Shown: positions 1-9,989 of the stretch, piece by piece | Layout of the letters: every line of letters starts with the position of its first letter | How positions within the stretch are numbered: the first letter of the stretch is position 1 | Assembly (NCBI GenBank): GCA_963921795.1 | Contig: OY997650.1 | Location: 16,349,935 to 16,413,934, forward strand | Direction of reading: 5' to 3' | DNA length: 64,000 nucleotides | DNA from: Nannobrachium achirus | Lineage: Eukaryota; Chordata; Actinopteri; Myctophiformes; Myctophidae | Notes under the pieces: generated by a model | Databases searched by the model: none | What the model was told of the DNA's origin: nothing | The model's input: the letters and a program-made list of their open reading frames with translations, nothing else | Made by a program: the position numbers and the translations under genes

Positions 1-1
1 A

Positions 2-9
<8 letters not shown>

Positions 10-78
<69 letters not shown>
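10..78. repeat. (CA)n microsatellite
   Basis: This is an uninterrupted CA run after a short GC-rich start. It lies just upstream of the first EGF exon, in the intron entering the window from the left. Confidence 0.97.
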
Positions 79-80
<2 letters not shown>

Positions 81-146
81 CAAACATGCACTTCACAGTG
101 TACTAAGGATGTAAATAATGTAGATGTATTTCTCTGTGTATTGTAG

Positions 147-272
147 ATAAAGATGAGTGCCTGCATCCAGAAGCGTGTCCCAACGCCAAGTATGAGTGTG
201 TCAACACCGCAGGCGGACACCACTGCTCCTGCAGGTACCAGAGCACGGACGGCAAGGACACTAATGGATGTG
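147..272 (+). CDS. EGF-like module exon (first in window)
   Basis: One phase 1-1 exon of 126 bp encodes a single EGF-like module. It starts after a TTGTAG acceptor and ends before a GTATGT donor. The translation begins with the calcium-binding consensus D-x-D-E-C and contains the C-V-N-T-A-G-G-H-H-C-S-C signature, an N and aromatic/His pattern typical of cbEGF modules. The spacing after the fifth cysteine is loose (YQSTDGKDTNGC), so the last loop is atypical. The phase allows clean joining with other EGF exons of this window. The upstream exon that supplies the first base of the leading Asp codon lies outside the window. It probably belongs to the same modular gene as the exons at 43-63 kb, but that link is inference. 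Confidence 0.8.
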
Positions 273-1023
273 GTATGTATACTATGCTTCTTCTTTTTCT
301 TACGTTTTTCATTAATATTTGTATTAAAGTTAAGCACCATCATCCACACAGGAACGTTTGTCTTGCCAACTTCCTTAAATTATTTCACTTTTTTAAACAG
401 ACATCATAAATGTAAGAAATAATTATGTAAATGGCACATAATCTCGCTTTTGGAAACAAAGCATATACCGTAAAAGCAAAGACCAAATAGAAAGAGAAAA
501 GAAAGTAGAGAAGGAAAGATCAGTTTAGTTGGAGATCCCTTGAATGGCTATGCCGCTATGTACTCTACAAAGGTTAGTTTTCTTTTATACATTTTAGGTT
601 TAGTTTTAGTTTTTTTGTTGTAGTAGTTGGGGGCTAAACTTCCTAAAAAATGCTAGAAATTGGCCAAACAAAACTGCAACACGATGCAGTGTGTTGTGAG
701 CTTGAACAGTAGATCTGCTGTTTTTGAAGTAATAAGAGTCCACATAGAAATCCAAATACTCAAGTTAATTACAGATTAGAACAGAACAGACTCTCTGATG
801 CTTCGCAACAGATGAAAATGAAAAGGAACAAAACAGAGTGGGCGTTCCCTTTTATTTGACGATGGTTAGCCAGATTGAGTACAGATAGATATACACTTCT
901 ACACAGATATACAGATCTACACATAAATGCACTTGAGTACAGTACTCAAGTACTATATGCCTCTGTTTCTGATGCATGCACAGTGAAGTGAACTCTGCTG
1001 TGCTTGTGTGTGTGTGTTCACAG
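273..1023. other. Intron with dispersed repeat debris
   Basis: No gene is seen. Positions 681-725 hold one arm of the recurrent hairpin family (TTGTGAGCTTG, then GATCTGCTG). Positions 783-870 share a short block with 6073-6133 (TCTCTGATGCT, CGCAA and CGATGGTTAGCCAG), so both are pieces of one dispersed repeat. Confidence 0.6.
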
Positions 1024-1044
1024 GTGACTCTGCCAATCCTCCAG
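1024..1044 (+). CDS. Candidate 21-bp micro-exon
   Basis: A 21-bp stretch lies between TTCACAG and GTGAGA and would add seven codons (read GDSANPPG with the flanking bases) without changing phase 1. It would link the EGF module to the next exon. Support is only splice-site quality and frame preservation. The sequence is too short to test by homology, and skipping it would also leave an open frame. Confidence 0.3.
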
Positions 1045-1198
1045 GTGAGATGTCCCCCACGGCCTCCCCCCCTCTCCCTTTCCTCAGTAGTGCATGGTAG
1101 CGATGGTGCGGCTTCCGCTGTCGCTATGGCGAACATGCCCAAATATGGTAACGTGAGGTCATCACTGAGGCAGTTGCTATTTGTTTTTGTCTCCGCAG

Positions 1199-1255
1199 GG
1201 TTTAATATCTTCAATGTTTCCATGGGCTGGAGCGACAACAGTCAAACACTCAAAC

Positions 1256-1257
<2 letters not shown>
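1199..1257 (+). CDS. Exon of an unrecognised extracellular module, part 1
   Basis: This exon runs from a CTCCGCAG acceptor to a donor that merges into a TG repeat (CAG|GTGTGT). It starts in phase 1 and ends in phase 0, encoding about 20 residues that begin G-F-N-I-F-N-V-S and include an N-V-S sequon. Together with the exon at 1630 it forms a module of about 80 residues with alternating strand-like and helix-like segments. This could be a SEA-like fold placed between EGF modules, as in uromodulin-like proteins, but I see no GSVVV cleavage motif and do not assign a family. Confidence 0.5.

Positions 1258-1344
<87 letters not shown>
1258..1344. repeat. (TG)n microsatellite at a splice donor
   Basis: The TG run begins directly at the donor of the exon ending at 1257, so the 5' splice site is itself part of the repeat. 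Confidence 0.97.
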
Positions 1345-1345
<1 letters not shown>

Positions 1346-1390
1346 ACACATGTGTGTGCACGTGTGTGCATGGGTATCTCCTATCAGTTA

Positions 1391-1500
1391 GAGTTTAGGC
1401 ATTTAGTAGACACTTTTAATCCAAAGCGACATACAATAAGCAGGTAATACATCAATATATTAAGCAAGATAACATGTCAGTAAATCAACAACAAGTCGAG
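1391..1500 (+). repeat. Dispersed 'TTTAGGCATTTAG' repeat, copy 1
   Basis: This stretch shares the core TTTAGGCATTTAG, TTTTAATCCAAAGCGAC, AGCAGGTAATACATCA and GCAAGATAA with 11390-11515. It is also shared in reverse complement with 51069-51215 and, in its first part, with 63975-64000. It is a teleost dispersed repeat and lies about 130 bp upstream of the exon at 1630. Confidence 0.8.
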
Positions 1501-1629
1501 TCTTCAGTCCACGGTGGAAGCTAGGGAGTGAGACTGTAGTTCTAAGTGCGACAGGGAGTCAGTAACTATGATGTAATGAGTGATTAAAAGCGAGTGACTT
1601 TGTGTGTGCGTGTGTGTGCATGTGTCCAG

Positions 1630-1816
1630 CTGGAGAAGATTCTGTCTACAGGCTTCCAGAACAAGTTCTACAGTGCCAAAGTAAAAGGCCGGGGCTCCAG
1701 TTTGGGTCTTACTGAGTACCGCATCAACGTGTCCAGCGACACGCCACATTGGTACATCAGAGACTACCTGAACAGGGTCAGCGGCTACTATGGCATCAAA
1801 GCTGCACATGTTGGAG
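1630..1816 (+). CDS. Exon of an unrecognised extracellular module, part 2
   Basis: This exon starts in phase 0 after TGTGTCCAG and ends in phase 1 at GGAG|GTAAAG. It encodes about 62 residues beginning L-E-K-I-L-S-T-G-F-Q-N-K-F-Y and containing R-I-N-V-S and W-Y-I-R-D-Y-L-N-R-V. It completes the module begun at 1199. The phase-1 end matches the following EGF exon at 3466. The 5' splice site is present in three tandem copies (see 1786-1899); only the first keeps the downstream frame. The family was not recognised; SEA-like is a guess. Confidence 0.6.
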
Positions 1817-1899
1817 GTAAAGATACTATGGCATCAAAGCTGCACATGTTGGAGGTAAAGATACTATGGCATCAAAGCTGCACATGTTGGAGGTAAAGA
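1786..1899 (+). repeat. 38-bp tandem triplication across an exon-intron junction
   Basis: Three consecutive copies occur at 1786-1823, 1824-1861 and 1862-1899, identical by eye. Each contains the last 31 bases of the exon plus GTAAAGA. The duplicated 5' splice sites fall at 1817, 1855 and 1893. Because 38 is not a multiple of 3, use of the second or third site would shift the frame. Confidence 0.95.
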
Positions 1900-2723
1900 T
1901 GTCACCTTGTAAAACCTCATCGTTCTGGTCATCAGTGGTGGAAAAACGTACTCAAATGTTTTACTTAAAGGATGACTTCACTACTAATGATAAAATAGCA
2001 AAAACAATTTCTGTGTCTCTTAGGAGAGCTGTGGGCAGTTCAGAAACCCATCACCCAGTAACATCATCGGTTGACAGATTTTTGTATCATCGCGAGAACA
2101 GTGGTGCATTGGTGATTCAATATTTGGGGGGTCGCTTATCTAGAGACGTCATGCACATGTCGCTCAACACCTACTGTACAGGTCTATTGATATGCAAGTT
2201 GAAAAGTTATTGGGCGGTGGGGGCGCGCGACCCAAGACTAATTCAACTCTGCCCTTGATGACAGAGAGACGGTGAGGGCTGGTATAGGGAAAGGTGATGG
2301 CGGGAGGTTGTGTGTGACGTCACGTCAGACCAGAGCACACTCAGAGAGAGAGAGAGAGAGGGAAGGTGATGGATAGATGAACTACTATTGATCCTGCAGG
2401 GAAATTCAGTCACCAGAGGGAGGGAGAGAGAGAGTGAGGGGGGGAGGAGGGGAGGAGGGAGGGAGGGAGGGAGAGTCTATTTCACCCACACAATAACCCG
2501 GCCAATGCTGAATCTGAACATGCTGATCAATTCATTCAATGTCAGCACAAAGACAACGGGCGGGCGGGTGGCATCGCCAGGCAAGCTCAGCATCACGTTT
2601 TTCTGCTTGTTTATTATATGACCATATTTATTTATTTACTTTTATTTATTCAAAGCGGGTTTCGTTTAAGTTATGCCTGGCCGGCCGGTCCCCCTGTAAG
2701 CCAATTTTTGAAGTGTGTAACGT

Positions 2724-3016
2724 TCATGTCCATATATGGTCATTTCAGTCCAGAATGAACAGGTTTTATCTGTCCGTAAATGTGTGTCCCATGTGTGTGC
2801 CGTCATGTCCATATTTGGTCATTTCAGTCCAGAATGAACAGGTTTTATCTGTAAGTAAATATGTGTCCCATGTGTGTCCCCACATGTCCATATATGGTCA
2901 TTTCAGTCCAGAATGAACAGGTTGTATCTGTCCGTAAATGTGTGTCCCATGTGTGTCCCCTCATGTCCATATATGGCCATTTCAGTCCAGAATGAACAGG
3001 TTTTATCTGTCCCGTA
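2724..3016 (+). repeat. 79-bp minisatellite, about 3.7 copies
   Basis: The unit begins TCATGTCCATATATGG and continues through CAGTCCAGAATGAACAGG. Starts lie near 2725, 2804, 2883 and 2962, a constant 79-bp period with a few substitutions. The last copy is cut after TTTTATCTGTCC. Confidence 0.93.
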
Positions 3017-3212
3017 CGTCCAGAATATGTGTGTAGTCTCCGTCCCGGTCTGATGATTGGATGATTAAAAATGTCCAATGAGACCATACTTTGAGGATTG
3101 GTCAAGCTTCACATGACAATTCGGCCCTCCAGATAAAAAATATGAGTTACAAATGTTATAAAGATAAAGATTAAAGATATATTCAAAGAGTTGCACAGAT
3201 TCTCACAACTTT

Positions 3213-3256
3213 TCAAAAATAGCAGATCTACAAGCTTGTATATCTGCTATTTTTCA
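3213..3256. repeat. Recurrent hairpin element, short form
   Basis: A compact palindrome reads AAAATAGCAGATCTACAAGC then TTGTATATCTGCTATTTTT. It lacks the central GCGTTGTGAG block found in full copies such as 19586-19666. Confidence 0.8.
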
Positions 3257-3349
3257 ATAGCTAAAGTATAGCATACCATAATTAAGGCCCCTCCCTCCAT
3301 CTTGGGCCCTAATAACTCAGTCCCACTTTCCGCCCCTTGTGACGCCCCT

Positions 3350-3352
<3 letters not shown>

Positions 3353-3425
<73 letters not shown>
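3353..3425. repeat. (CT)n microsatellite
   Basis: This pyrimidine run lies 40 bp upstream of the EGF exon at 3466 and may extend its polypyrimidine tract. Confidence 0.97.
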
Positions 3426-3427
<2 letters not shown>

Positions 3428-3465
3428 CCACTTTGACTCTGTGTGGACTGTTCTCTCTCCCACAG

Positions 3466-3594
3466 ATCTGGATGAGTGCAAGGCCAAGGAGGCACGCTGT
3501 GTCCCCCCCGCTCTCTGTGCCAACACCTATGGAGGCTACAGGTGTGTGTGCAACGGCACCACAGATGTGGACAATGCCCAGTCCTGCATATTAG
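3466..3594 (+). CDS. EGF-like module exon
   Basis: This 129-bp phase 1-1 exon lies between TCCCACAG and GTGAGG. It encodes one EGF-like module starting D-L-D-E-C with six cysteines, including C-A-N-T-Y-G-G-Y-R-C-V-C, the usual cbEGF pattern for calcium binding and Asn/Asp beta-hydroxylation. A sequon (N-G-T-T) follows the fifth cysteine. It follows the unrecognised module and is the last convincing exon before the large intron. The next compatible phase-1 acceptor with EGF coding is at 43171, unless the duplicate at 4101 is used. Confidence 0.85.
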   Translation: MWMSARPRRHAVSPPLSVPTPMEATGVCATAPQMWTMPSPAY

Positions 3595-4100
3595 GTGAGG
3601 ATCCAGGTACACAGTTATCACTGAGTGAAAAATCCAAGAGTGAAAAAGCCAAGAAACAATTATGAATTTACAATAATCGTCTCCCTGATGCTGTTTCAGT
3701 GACCTTGTTTGAGCATTGCGGTAATTCTGTTAGTTTGCCCTCATCACAAATGAACTTTTTACCACTCCCCCCCTTTTCTACCAAATTTTGCATATTTTGC
3801 ATAGTTCACTGATCTTTAAAAAAAATGCAATGAACGTCGTTAAAGAATTACTTCCATAAATGAACGCCTGCCCAAGATCAGTGGAGAAACAGACGATGGC
3901 TTGAACAGAATCTAATTCTTGTCGTCCTTGCCAAGATGCCAGGGCCGAATTCATGTCCCAGTCCATCGCTGCCCCCTCCGGTCAGAGCTAACATGTGCTA
4001 GAAATTAACTTTTGAATTTTTCTCGACTCTCAGATTACGGTAAAAGATCACTTAAAATGAACACAGAGGGTTTTACTGTGGTGCTTTTGGTTTTATGCAG

Positions 4101-4473
4101 GCAAGCAAAGTCCCAACACGACGGTGGTGTTGTCGCCGAGAAGAAAGAGAGCAGCTCTCTTAAAGAGAGCTGCTCTCTTTCTTCTCTGCCTTTTCCTGTC
4201 CTGCGAGGACACGGACGAATGCATCACAGGCCTGCACGACTGCCACGCGAAGGCCCTTTGCAACAATACCCTGGGCAGCTTCACCTGTGTCTGCCTTGAT
4301 GGCTACAACGGGGACGGCCGCCACTGCAAGGACATCAACGAGTGTGAGACCAATAATGGGGGCTGCGATGACAACGCACAGTGCACCAACAATGAGGGTG
4401 GACGACACTGCGCCTGTAAGGCTGGCTTTGAAGGCAACGGGTTCCAGTGCACTCCAGTGCAGCTCAGTGCTGT
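4101..4473 (+). pseudogene. Duplicated EGF-pair fragment, pseudo-exon candidate
   Basis: Positions 4198-4453 copy 43292-43547 over the same 256-bp length, with about 13 mismatches by my count (about 95% identity). They cover two EGF modules (D-T-D-E-C and D-I-N-E-C). The frame is open from a plausible acceptor at 4100 (TTTTATGCAG) in phase 1. The 97 bp before the copied part are unrelated to EGF sequence and contain a perfect hairpin that translates to a basic then hydrophobic stretch. After the copied part, homology stops and no phase-1 donor follows; the best donor-like GTGAGA at 4474 is phase 0. It may be a dead local duplication or, less likely, an alternative exon. Confidence 0.7.
4138..4186. 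repeat. Perfect 24-bp inverted repeat with 1-nt spacer
   Basis: Arms 4138-4161 and 4163-4186 are exact reverse complements around A4162 (left arm starts GAGAAGAAAGAGAGCAGC). It sits 11 bp before the left end of the duplicated EGF pair. Confidence 0.95.
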
Positions 4474-5321
4474 AGTGAGAGAGCGGCGCCCCAAGAGAAA
4501 TGTGTTTGAGCACCTGCACGCACGTTTGCGTGCACGTCGTGCACTACGCATGCAGACGCGCGCACACAATCTGGGCCGGTTCTTGGCAATATAAGCAGTC
4601 ACTTAGGGCCACAACCAATAAGGGGGCCACATCACAAGAAGAAGATTTTTTTAAACATATTGTTACATTATGTCATGTATCCCCTATCCAAAAAACACCG
4701 TTATTATTTTAATATGCCCTCCCCGTCCTCCTTCCCCATAATCCCAAACTCCACTCTAAGCCTGGCTGCCTGTACTTGATTCATGAGCAAGTCCAATATG
4801 CCTCCAAAAAGAACATTTTGATCTGGTGCTGTATGCACGCATCCGTCAGTGGGGGGCCACCTAAAATAATCTTGCATAGGGCCACCTGAGACCTAGAACC
4901 GTCCGTTGCAGGTTGCGGTGACAGCTGTGTGCCAATGTAATATGAAAACAAATAAAAACGATTTATTGGTCAAAACCCAATTCCTATCTTTAGAAGTGAG
5001 GGAACGCTGCTCCCCTGCGCTCCTCCTCCACTACACCCCTGGAGATTGAGGTCTGCCCGTCACACTCCAACTGCATTGTATTTGTTTTACAATTTAAAAT
5101 ATGGTCGATATAACGTCGTTGTCGGGTGACAACCTTGCATCTCCAAAACCGTTCGTTTTGTATTTATCATTAAAAAAATTATCTAGACTAGTGAAAATAG
5201 CCGATCTACAAGATGCGAGGCGTTGTGTGCTTGTAGATCTGCTGTTTTCACTGCTTTTGCGCGACGGCCTTGTATGATCACATTTGAAACTTGGAGATAC
5301 GAAGTTTCCACTCGACAACGA

Positions 5322-5386
<65 letters not shown>

Positions 5387-6469
5387 GGCAGACGCTCTTA
5401 ATCAGAACACTTTAAACAGGCAGGCCACACAGCATCACCTCTTTCAGATATATTGGCATTGAAACCCTTTCAGATATATTGGCATTGAAAAGGTGGAAAA
5501 GCCCCCTAGAGGAGGCAACCAGGAACGCCGCCTGTTACAAAGAGAAATGTTTTATATACATTACCTTAATAAGCTCCTCATGGTCTAAACGAGGAGTTCC
5601 ACCTTAAACCATTTCTGTGACTTGTTCTGTATCTTGTTATTGCACTGCAATTATGCTTTTTAATTTTTGATATCTGACTTTGTATTTTTCTACTTTTTTC
5701 TACTTGATCATTGTTATAGTTATATATGGCTCTAAAAGGTACAGTATGTGGCACTGATAATTATGTCAGTGGATGGGTTAATTTCATTTTATTGCTAAAT
5801 TCATTTGTACTTCTGATGGCCATATATTAATCCATGTTTCTGTCTATGCTGACAGCAGAGTTGTCTGATCAGTAATCAGTCAAGTTCATGACCCCAAGCT
5901 GGTCTCATTCATGCAAACTGAGCATTGCATTACCCATCATTCCCTAGGCTATATATATATATCTGCACTTTTGATGTTGATACATTGTTCAGTATACAGG
6001 GCCGACAAAGGCCGGAGAAGCCGAAATCATATAACATCATGCATATTCAAGGGCTTTTTGGCTGTCCAGCTAAGAACAGATTCTCTGATGCTACGCAAGA
6101 GAAATTAACTTTTCTTTAACGATGGTTAGCCAGGTTGGTGTCCAGCTAGCTAACACTCATTGATGAGAATGATCGACTGATCTCTTTCAATTTAATTGTT
6201 ATGCAAAACGTTTTGGAAAAAGTGTTTTTGTTAAAAGGTTATCATGAACAGGTCATGGACTGCACACATTATGATAATTTATTATTTGATGAATACACTT
6301 TATCATGCAAAAATGTCATTGTTGTGTCTAATTTGAATTATACCTGTAAATCTTAATTTCTTTATTTTCAAATCTCCTTAAACCCTTCTCTATCCACGAC
6401 TTTCCAGTGTCCCATGAGGCCTTGCATGAATTATCTGTCATTCAATGTTAAAAAAAGGTCTCAATTGAA
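4474..6469. other. Intron, repeat debris only
   Basis: I see no gene. A recurrent hairpin copy lies at 5192-5251 (CCGATCTACAAG, GCGAGGCGTTGTG, TTGTAGATCTGC) and a (TA)n run at 5324-5382, followed by a fragment of the TTTAGCAGACGC repeat at about 5385. The rest is AT-rich and unassigned. Confidence 0.6.
5192..5251. repeat. Recurrent hairpin element
   Basis: The arms GTGAAAATAGCCGATCTACA and CTTGTAGATCTGCTGTTTTC flank a shortened centre, GATGCGAGGCGTTGTG. Confidence 0.85.
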
Positions 6470-6590
6470 ATTGGGTGTATCCTTTTAGTTGACTTTGTAC
6501 CAGTGAACTGTACTGTCAGGAAACTGTACCTTTTCCCAATGCAAACTTAATAAAGTCTTCAATCAATCAGTCAGTCAATCAATCAAATGG
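6470..6590 (+). mobile_element. LINE 3' tail fragment
   Basis: It contains GTACCAGTGAACTGTAC, AATAAAGTCTTCAATCAATC and a TCAA-type terminal microsatellite. The reverse complement of 40442-40530 shows the same arrangement downstream of a LINE coding remnant, so this is a 3' end of the same or a related LINE on the plus strand. Confidence 0.65.
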
Positions 6591-7189
6591 AAATCACTTC
6601 CTGTTGTCAGTCATTCAATTCTTTTGAGTGATCCGTGTCCGTGTCGTGTCATAATGTGGGAACACAACCTGACAGGAATCAGAAAGGGTCATATTAGTCT
6701 GCCTATACTTCCCTACAAGATCTCTATCCACACTTTCATTCTGACTGGCTGCTGTTGCTGCTGTGACACCTGAAATTATGTGCATGGGGATTAAATGGTG
6801 CTTGTTAAGTGACTTCAGTGCTTTATATTATTCTCATACATGCATCCATGGACATGAATTGAGAATGCTCTCACCAACCGATTTTGAGTCTGTGGCTACT
6901 GTGGAACTGTCCACTCACACTTATTTGTTAAAAACATGAACCCTAGCAATGTGATGCATTTTGAGCTTGTAGAGCTTTTCACTATTTTAAAATGTTTTTT
7001 AAAATAATTAAAAAGGTTTTGGATATATAGGGATTCTACCCGATAGTAACAAAAAGCGATAATATATTTAGTTTACAAACCATGAAGTGTGATGTGATGC
7101 GATGCGAGGGTCTGGTCTGGCCAACACCAACTCGGGACTCCTGATTGTCCTCAATAACTGCCCTCACTCTCCTCTCTAGCATCAGGGTC
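6591..7189. other. Intron, unassigned
   Basis: AT-rich sequence without an open frame or repeat that I can name. Confidence 0.5.
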
Positions 7190-7800
7190 TTGAGCTCTAC
7201 AGTGTTAAGCTAAGCTGCCGTGCTGCAGTGCATCTTTGTAGGTGGTGCACTTCATGCCTGTCCTGGCTTTGCCCTGGGTTCGCTCCCACAGTGTCCGTTT
7301 GCTTGCCACTACTTCCTGGTGCCTGACGCAGTGCCCTGCCAGCCTCGTCCTCTCTCGGACTTTGTCTTTGAACCGTGGTAGGTCCCGACGCGTCCATGTG
7401 ACAATTAGTGACACCTAGTGCCATTCGTAGCATTCTTATATAGACGTAACTGTCAGGACCCTTTCCTGTTGTGCTGTGAGGATCCATGTCTCAGGCTCTC
7501 AGGCTCTCAGCCCCATACAGCAGTATTGACTCCACTGTAGTTACGAATAGCTGCCTCTTGAGGTCTTTTCCCATGTCTGATTTCCACACTCTCCTCATCT
7601 CGTGCAGGATATTCGGGGAAAGTGCCCCCGGGCCCTCAGGTCCTCTAGTTGAAATCCTAGACTGCGTTCAGCACCGTCCCGCCGGCAGTGGCAATGGTTT
7701 TGTCCTCTGTGTTAACTGCCATTTCTTTTGTTTTCTTGGCATTGAGCTTGAGGCCGATCTTTCTGCCCTCCATTTCTACTGCCAGTAGTAGTTCCCCTCC
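7190..7800 (-). mobile_element. Decayed LINE reverse transcriptase C-terminus
   Basis: Read on the minus strand in several frames, the peptides show the order usual downstream of a LINE RT domain: L-K-L-N-A-K-K-T-K, then a T-V-E-S-I-L-L-Y-G-A-E-S segment, then R-L-A-G-H-C-V-R-H with L-W-E-R-T-Q-G. Frameshifts and stops separate them, so it is inactive. It belongs to a different LINE lineage from the RT remnant just upstream on the same strand. Confidence 0.7.
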
Positions 7801-7828
7801 TTTCTCTTTGTTTTACCATAAAGTAAAA

Positions 7829-8407
7829 CTAAATACATCTCTTTTTGTTATTGCTACCGTCGCAACATTCCTGACTGTGAACCATTTTCTTTTGTGTCAA
7901 GTATAATATTAATGGTATTGCATTAGTATAATGTTTATGTTTATGATGTGCCATAAGACCTGTCTGCAAAATAAATGCAAGTCTTTCTCCCACCTGTGGA
8001 TGGAGCTCATAAACCAGTTGACTGATCACTGGGTTCAAAGTAGTCTGCAGGTCATTCCATGTTACAGATGGTTTCCTGAAATGAACAATTTGTGTTTTGT
8101 CATTATTTACTACAAGCCTCCACTTGAAGCACCAATCAGCAACAATATTAAGCATATTTTGCAAATCTTTTTCGCAATCAGTAAGTAAAATTATATCATC
8201 TGCATACAAAAGTATGCCTACAATCATATCAGCTACTTTAACCCCCAGTTTGGAGTTTCTAATCTTAAGAGCTAAATCGTTCACATACATGGAGAACAAA
8301 GTGGGCGACAAAACATCTCCTTGTTTCACTCCAAAGTGTGTAGGAAACCATCCTGTTCTAAAATCATTTACTTGAACACAAGCCATAGGTGCTCGATAAA
8401 GAGCCCT
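7829..8407 (-). mobile_element. LINE reverse transcriptase remnant, 3' half
   Basis: The minus-strand open frame contains G-V-K-Q-G-D-V-L-S-P-T-L-F and the catalytic L-L-Y-A-D-D-I-I-L-L, the palm motifs of non-LTR RTs, followed by degenerate sequence. It continues the RT begun at 11178-9990; the two halves are separated by the inverted-repeat element at 8408-9965. Confidence 0.85.
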
Positions 8408-9965
8408 AATTGTGGGCTCGCCTATAAAGGCGAGCACACTTTAGATGTTGTCATTATTTATCTATCAGTCATATCATGCATACTGTAGACGGGAACTTCG
8501 GTTCCTTTCTACTCCTACATACTTAGTGAGAAAATGAAAATAAAAACATCAATGTGTTCAGCTTACAGTGGCGAAGTGTGCTATTATTTTATACAGCAAT
8601 CGGCCAAATGGTGGCGCTGTAGGAAGCCTTCGAAAGTGCGAACTTTGAACAGGGATAGCTCATGCTGTGTTTTAGGTACAGCCATGAAACCTGTATACAT
8701 GTATGCGTCTCCTCATGCCGAACAACTTTTACCCTCTAACTTTTGACCTCTGACCTTTAGGTCTCCCACAATTCGGAATAATATGAAAAACAGTAAAAAT
8801 CTATCTCCTCCTGGGTTTTTTTCGTTACGCGCACAAAACTTTTTTCACATGAACTTTGGACCAATACGGTCAGATTTATCTCGGCGGATTTCTTTTAAAG
8901 TGAAATATAATTTTTTAATAATTCAATCAATATTGCGGTTTTATGGAAATTATTCTTCGGCCTCTAAATCATACATGCAAAGTTACACGTTCATGGCATT
9001 TGGCAAAGATGTGGAGGGTTAGTCAAAGTATCACCGAAACCAATTTTATTCCAATCGGCCAAAGGGGGGCGCTATACGAAGCGTTTGAAAATTCAAACTT
9101 CAAACGGGCATAAGTCATGACTCGTTTTGTTTGAAGACATGCAACTTGTTACACGCGTGCTTTGACTCAAGCGGAAGACATCTGTGTCGTTGTTAAGTAA
9201 GCTCCGCCCTTAAATTTTCCGCCATTTTGAGCAGTTTGTAAAACTGCTCAAAATGGAATTTTCGCTCCACGTGCACAAAACTTTTTTTACGTGAACTTTG
9301 GACCAATCTCTAAAGATCTGTCAGATCGGATTTCTTTAAAATTGAAACATGCTTTTTTAATAAATTCAATGAATATTACAGTTTTATGCAAATTATTCTT
9401 CTGCCTCTAAATCATACATGCAAAGTAACATGTTCATGGCATTTGGCAAAGATGTAGAGTGTTAGTCCAAATATCACTAAAACCAATCTTACCCCAATTG
9501 GCCAAACGGGGGCGCTATATCATTTTGAGCAGTTTGTGAAACGCTTAAACCTGTTAGGATTTCTTTAGCAATTTGCATGAAACATTCTACACACTATCTA
9601 AGGACCTTTATCTAATATGCCTATGAAGTGCACACACACACACACACACAAAAATATTATAATAATAAATATAGCTGCAAGCAGCGATAAAGTGGCCAAA
9701 GCCAAAAACACCTCAAATCATGAACACAGCCTGCAATGTGCGTGAAATCTTGCAAGCACATTCCCAATAGGTCAAGGAACAGATACCACCCTTCTCACAT
9801 TGGCCTGTTATAGCGCCACCAGCGGGTCAACTTTTGCATAACAATTTTTTGGAACAAAATGGACCAATCTTTGACGTCAGTAACGTCAAAGTGAGCACTG
9901 CCTGCGATCTTGACATTTTGTGATTTTATAGCCATTGTTTTCTGGCTTGAAGCGAGCCCACAATT
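8408..9965. mobile_element. 1.56-kb inverted-repeat element splitting a LINE
   Basis: Terminal sequences AATTGTGGGCTCGC (8408-8421) and GCGAGCCCACAATT (9952-9965) are perfect 14-bp inverted repeats. The interior has no coding frame. It holds an internal near-duplication of about 445 bp: blocks near 8810-9080 and 9255-9520 share GCACAAAACTTTTTT, GAACTTTGGACCAAT and TTTGGCAAAGATGT. A related copy lies in reverse orientation at 21195-22440. The exact target duplication could not be resolved. Class unknown; non-autonomous DNA element is most likely. Confidence 0.7.
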
Positions 9966-9989
9966 GTTTCGAAGGAACAATATTTGTCT

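Larger units (their letters stand above)
1900..3465. other. Intron with repeats
   Basis: There is no exon evidence. Positions 2014-2085 resemble the inner TIR of the TTAA element at 48915-49844 (GTCTCTTAGGAGAGCTGTGG). Positions 2340-2475 are purine-rich GA/GGGA tracts. The 79-bp minisatellite, a hairpin and a CT run are listed separately. Confidence 0.6.

Noticed and set aside
976..1447. Open frames with long Val-Cys runs
   Set aside because: They are translations of the (TG)n repeat; the real exon here is 1199-1257.
2724..3016. CRISPR-like array
   Set aside because: The 79-bp units are contiguous with no unique spacers, and the DNA is vertebrate.
3247..3665. Open frames with Arg-Glu or Ser-Leu runs
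   Set aside because: They are translations of the (CT)n repeat; the EGF exon at 3466 is the coding part.
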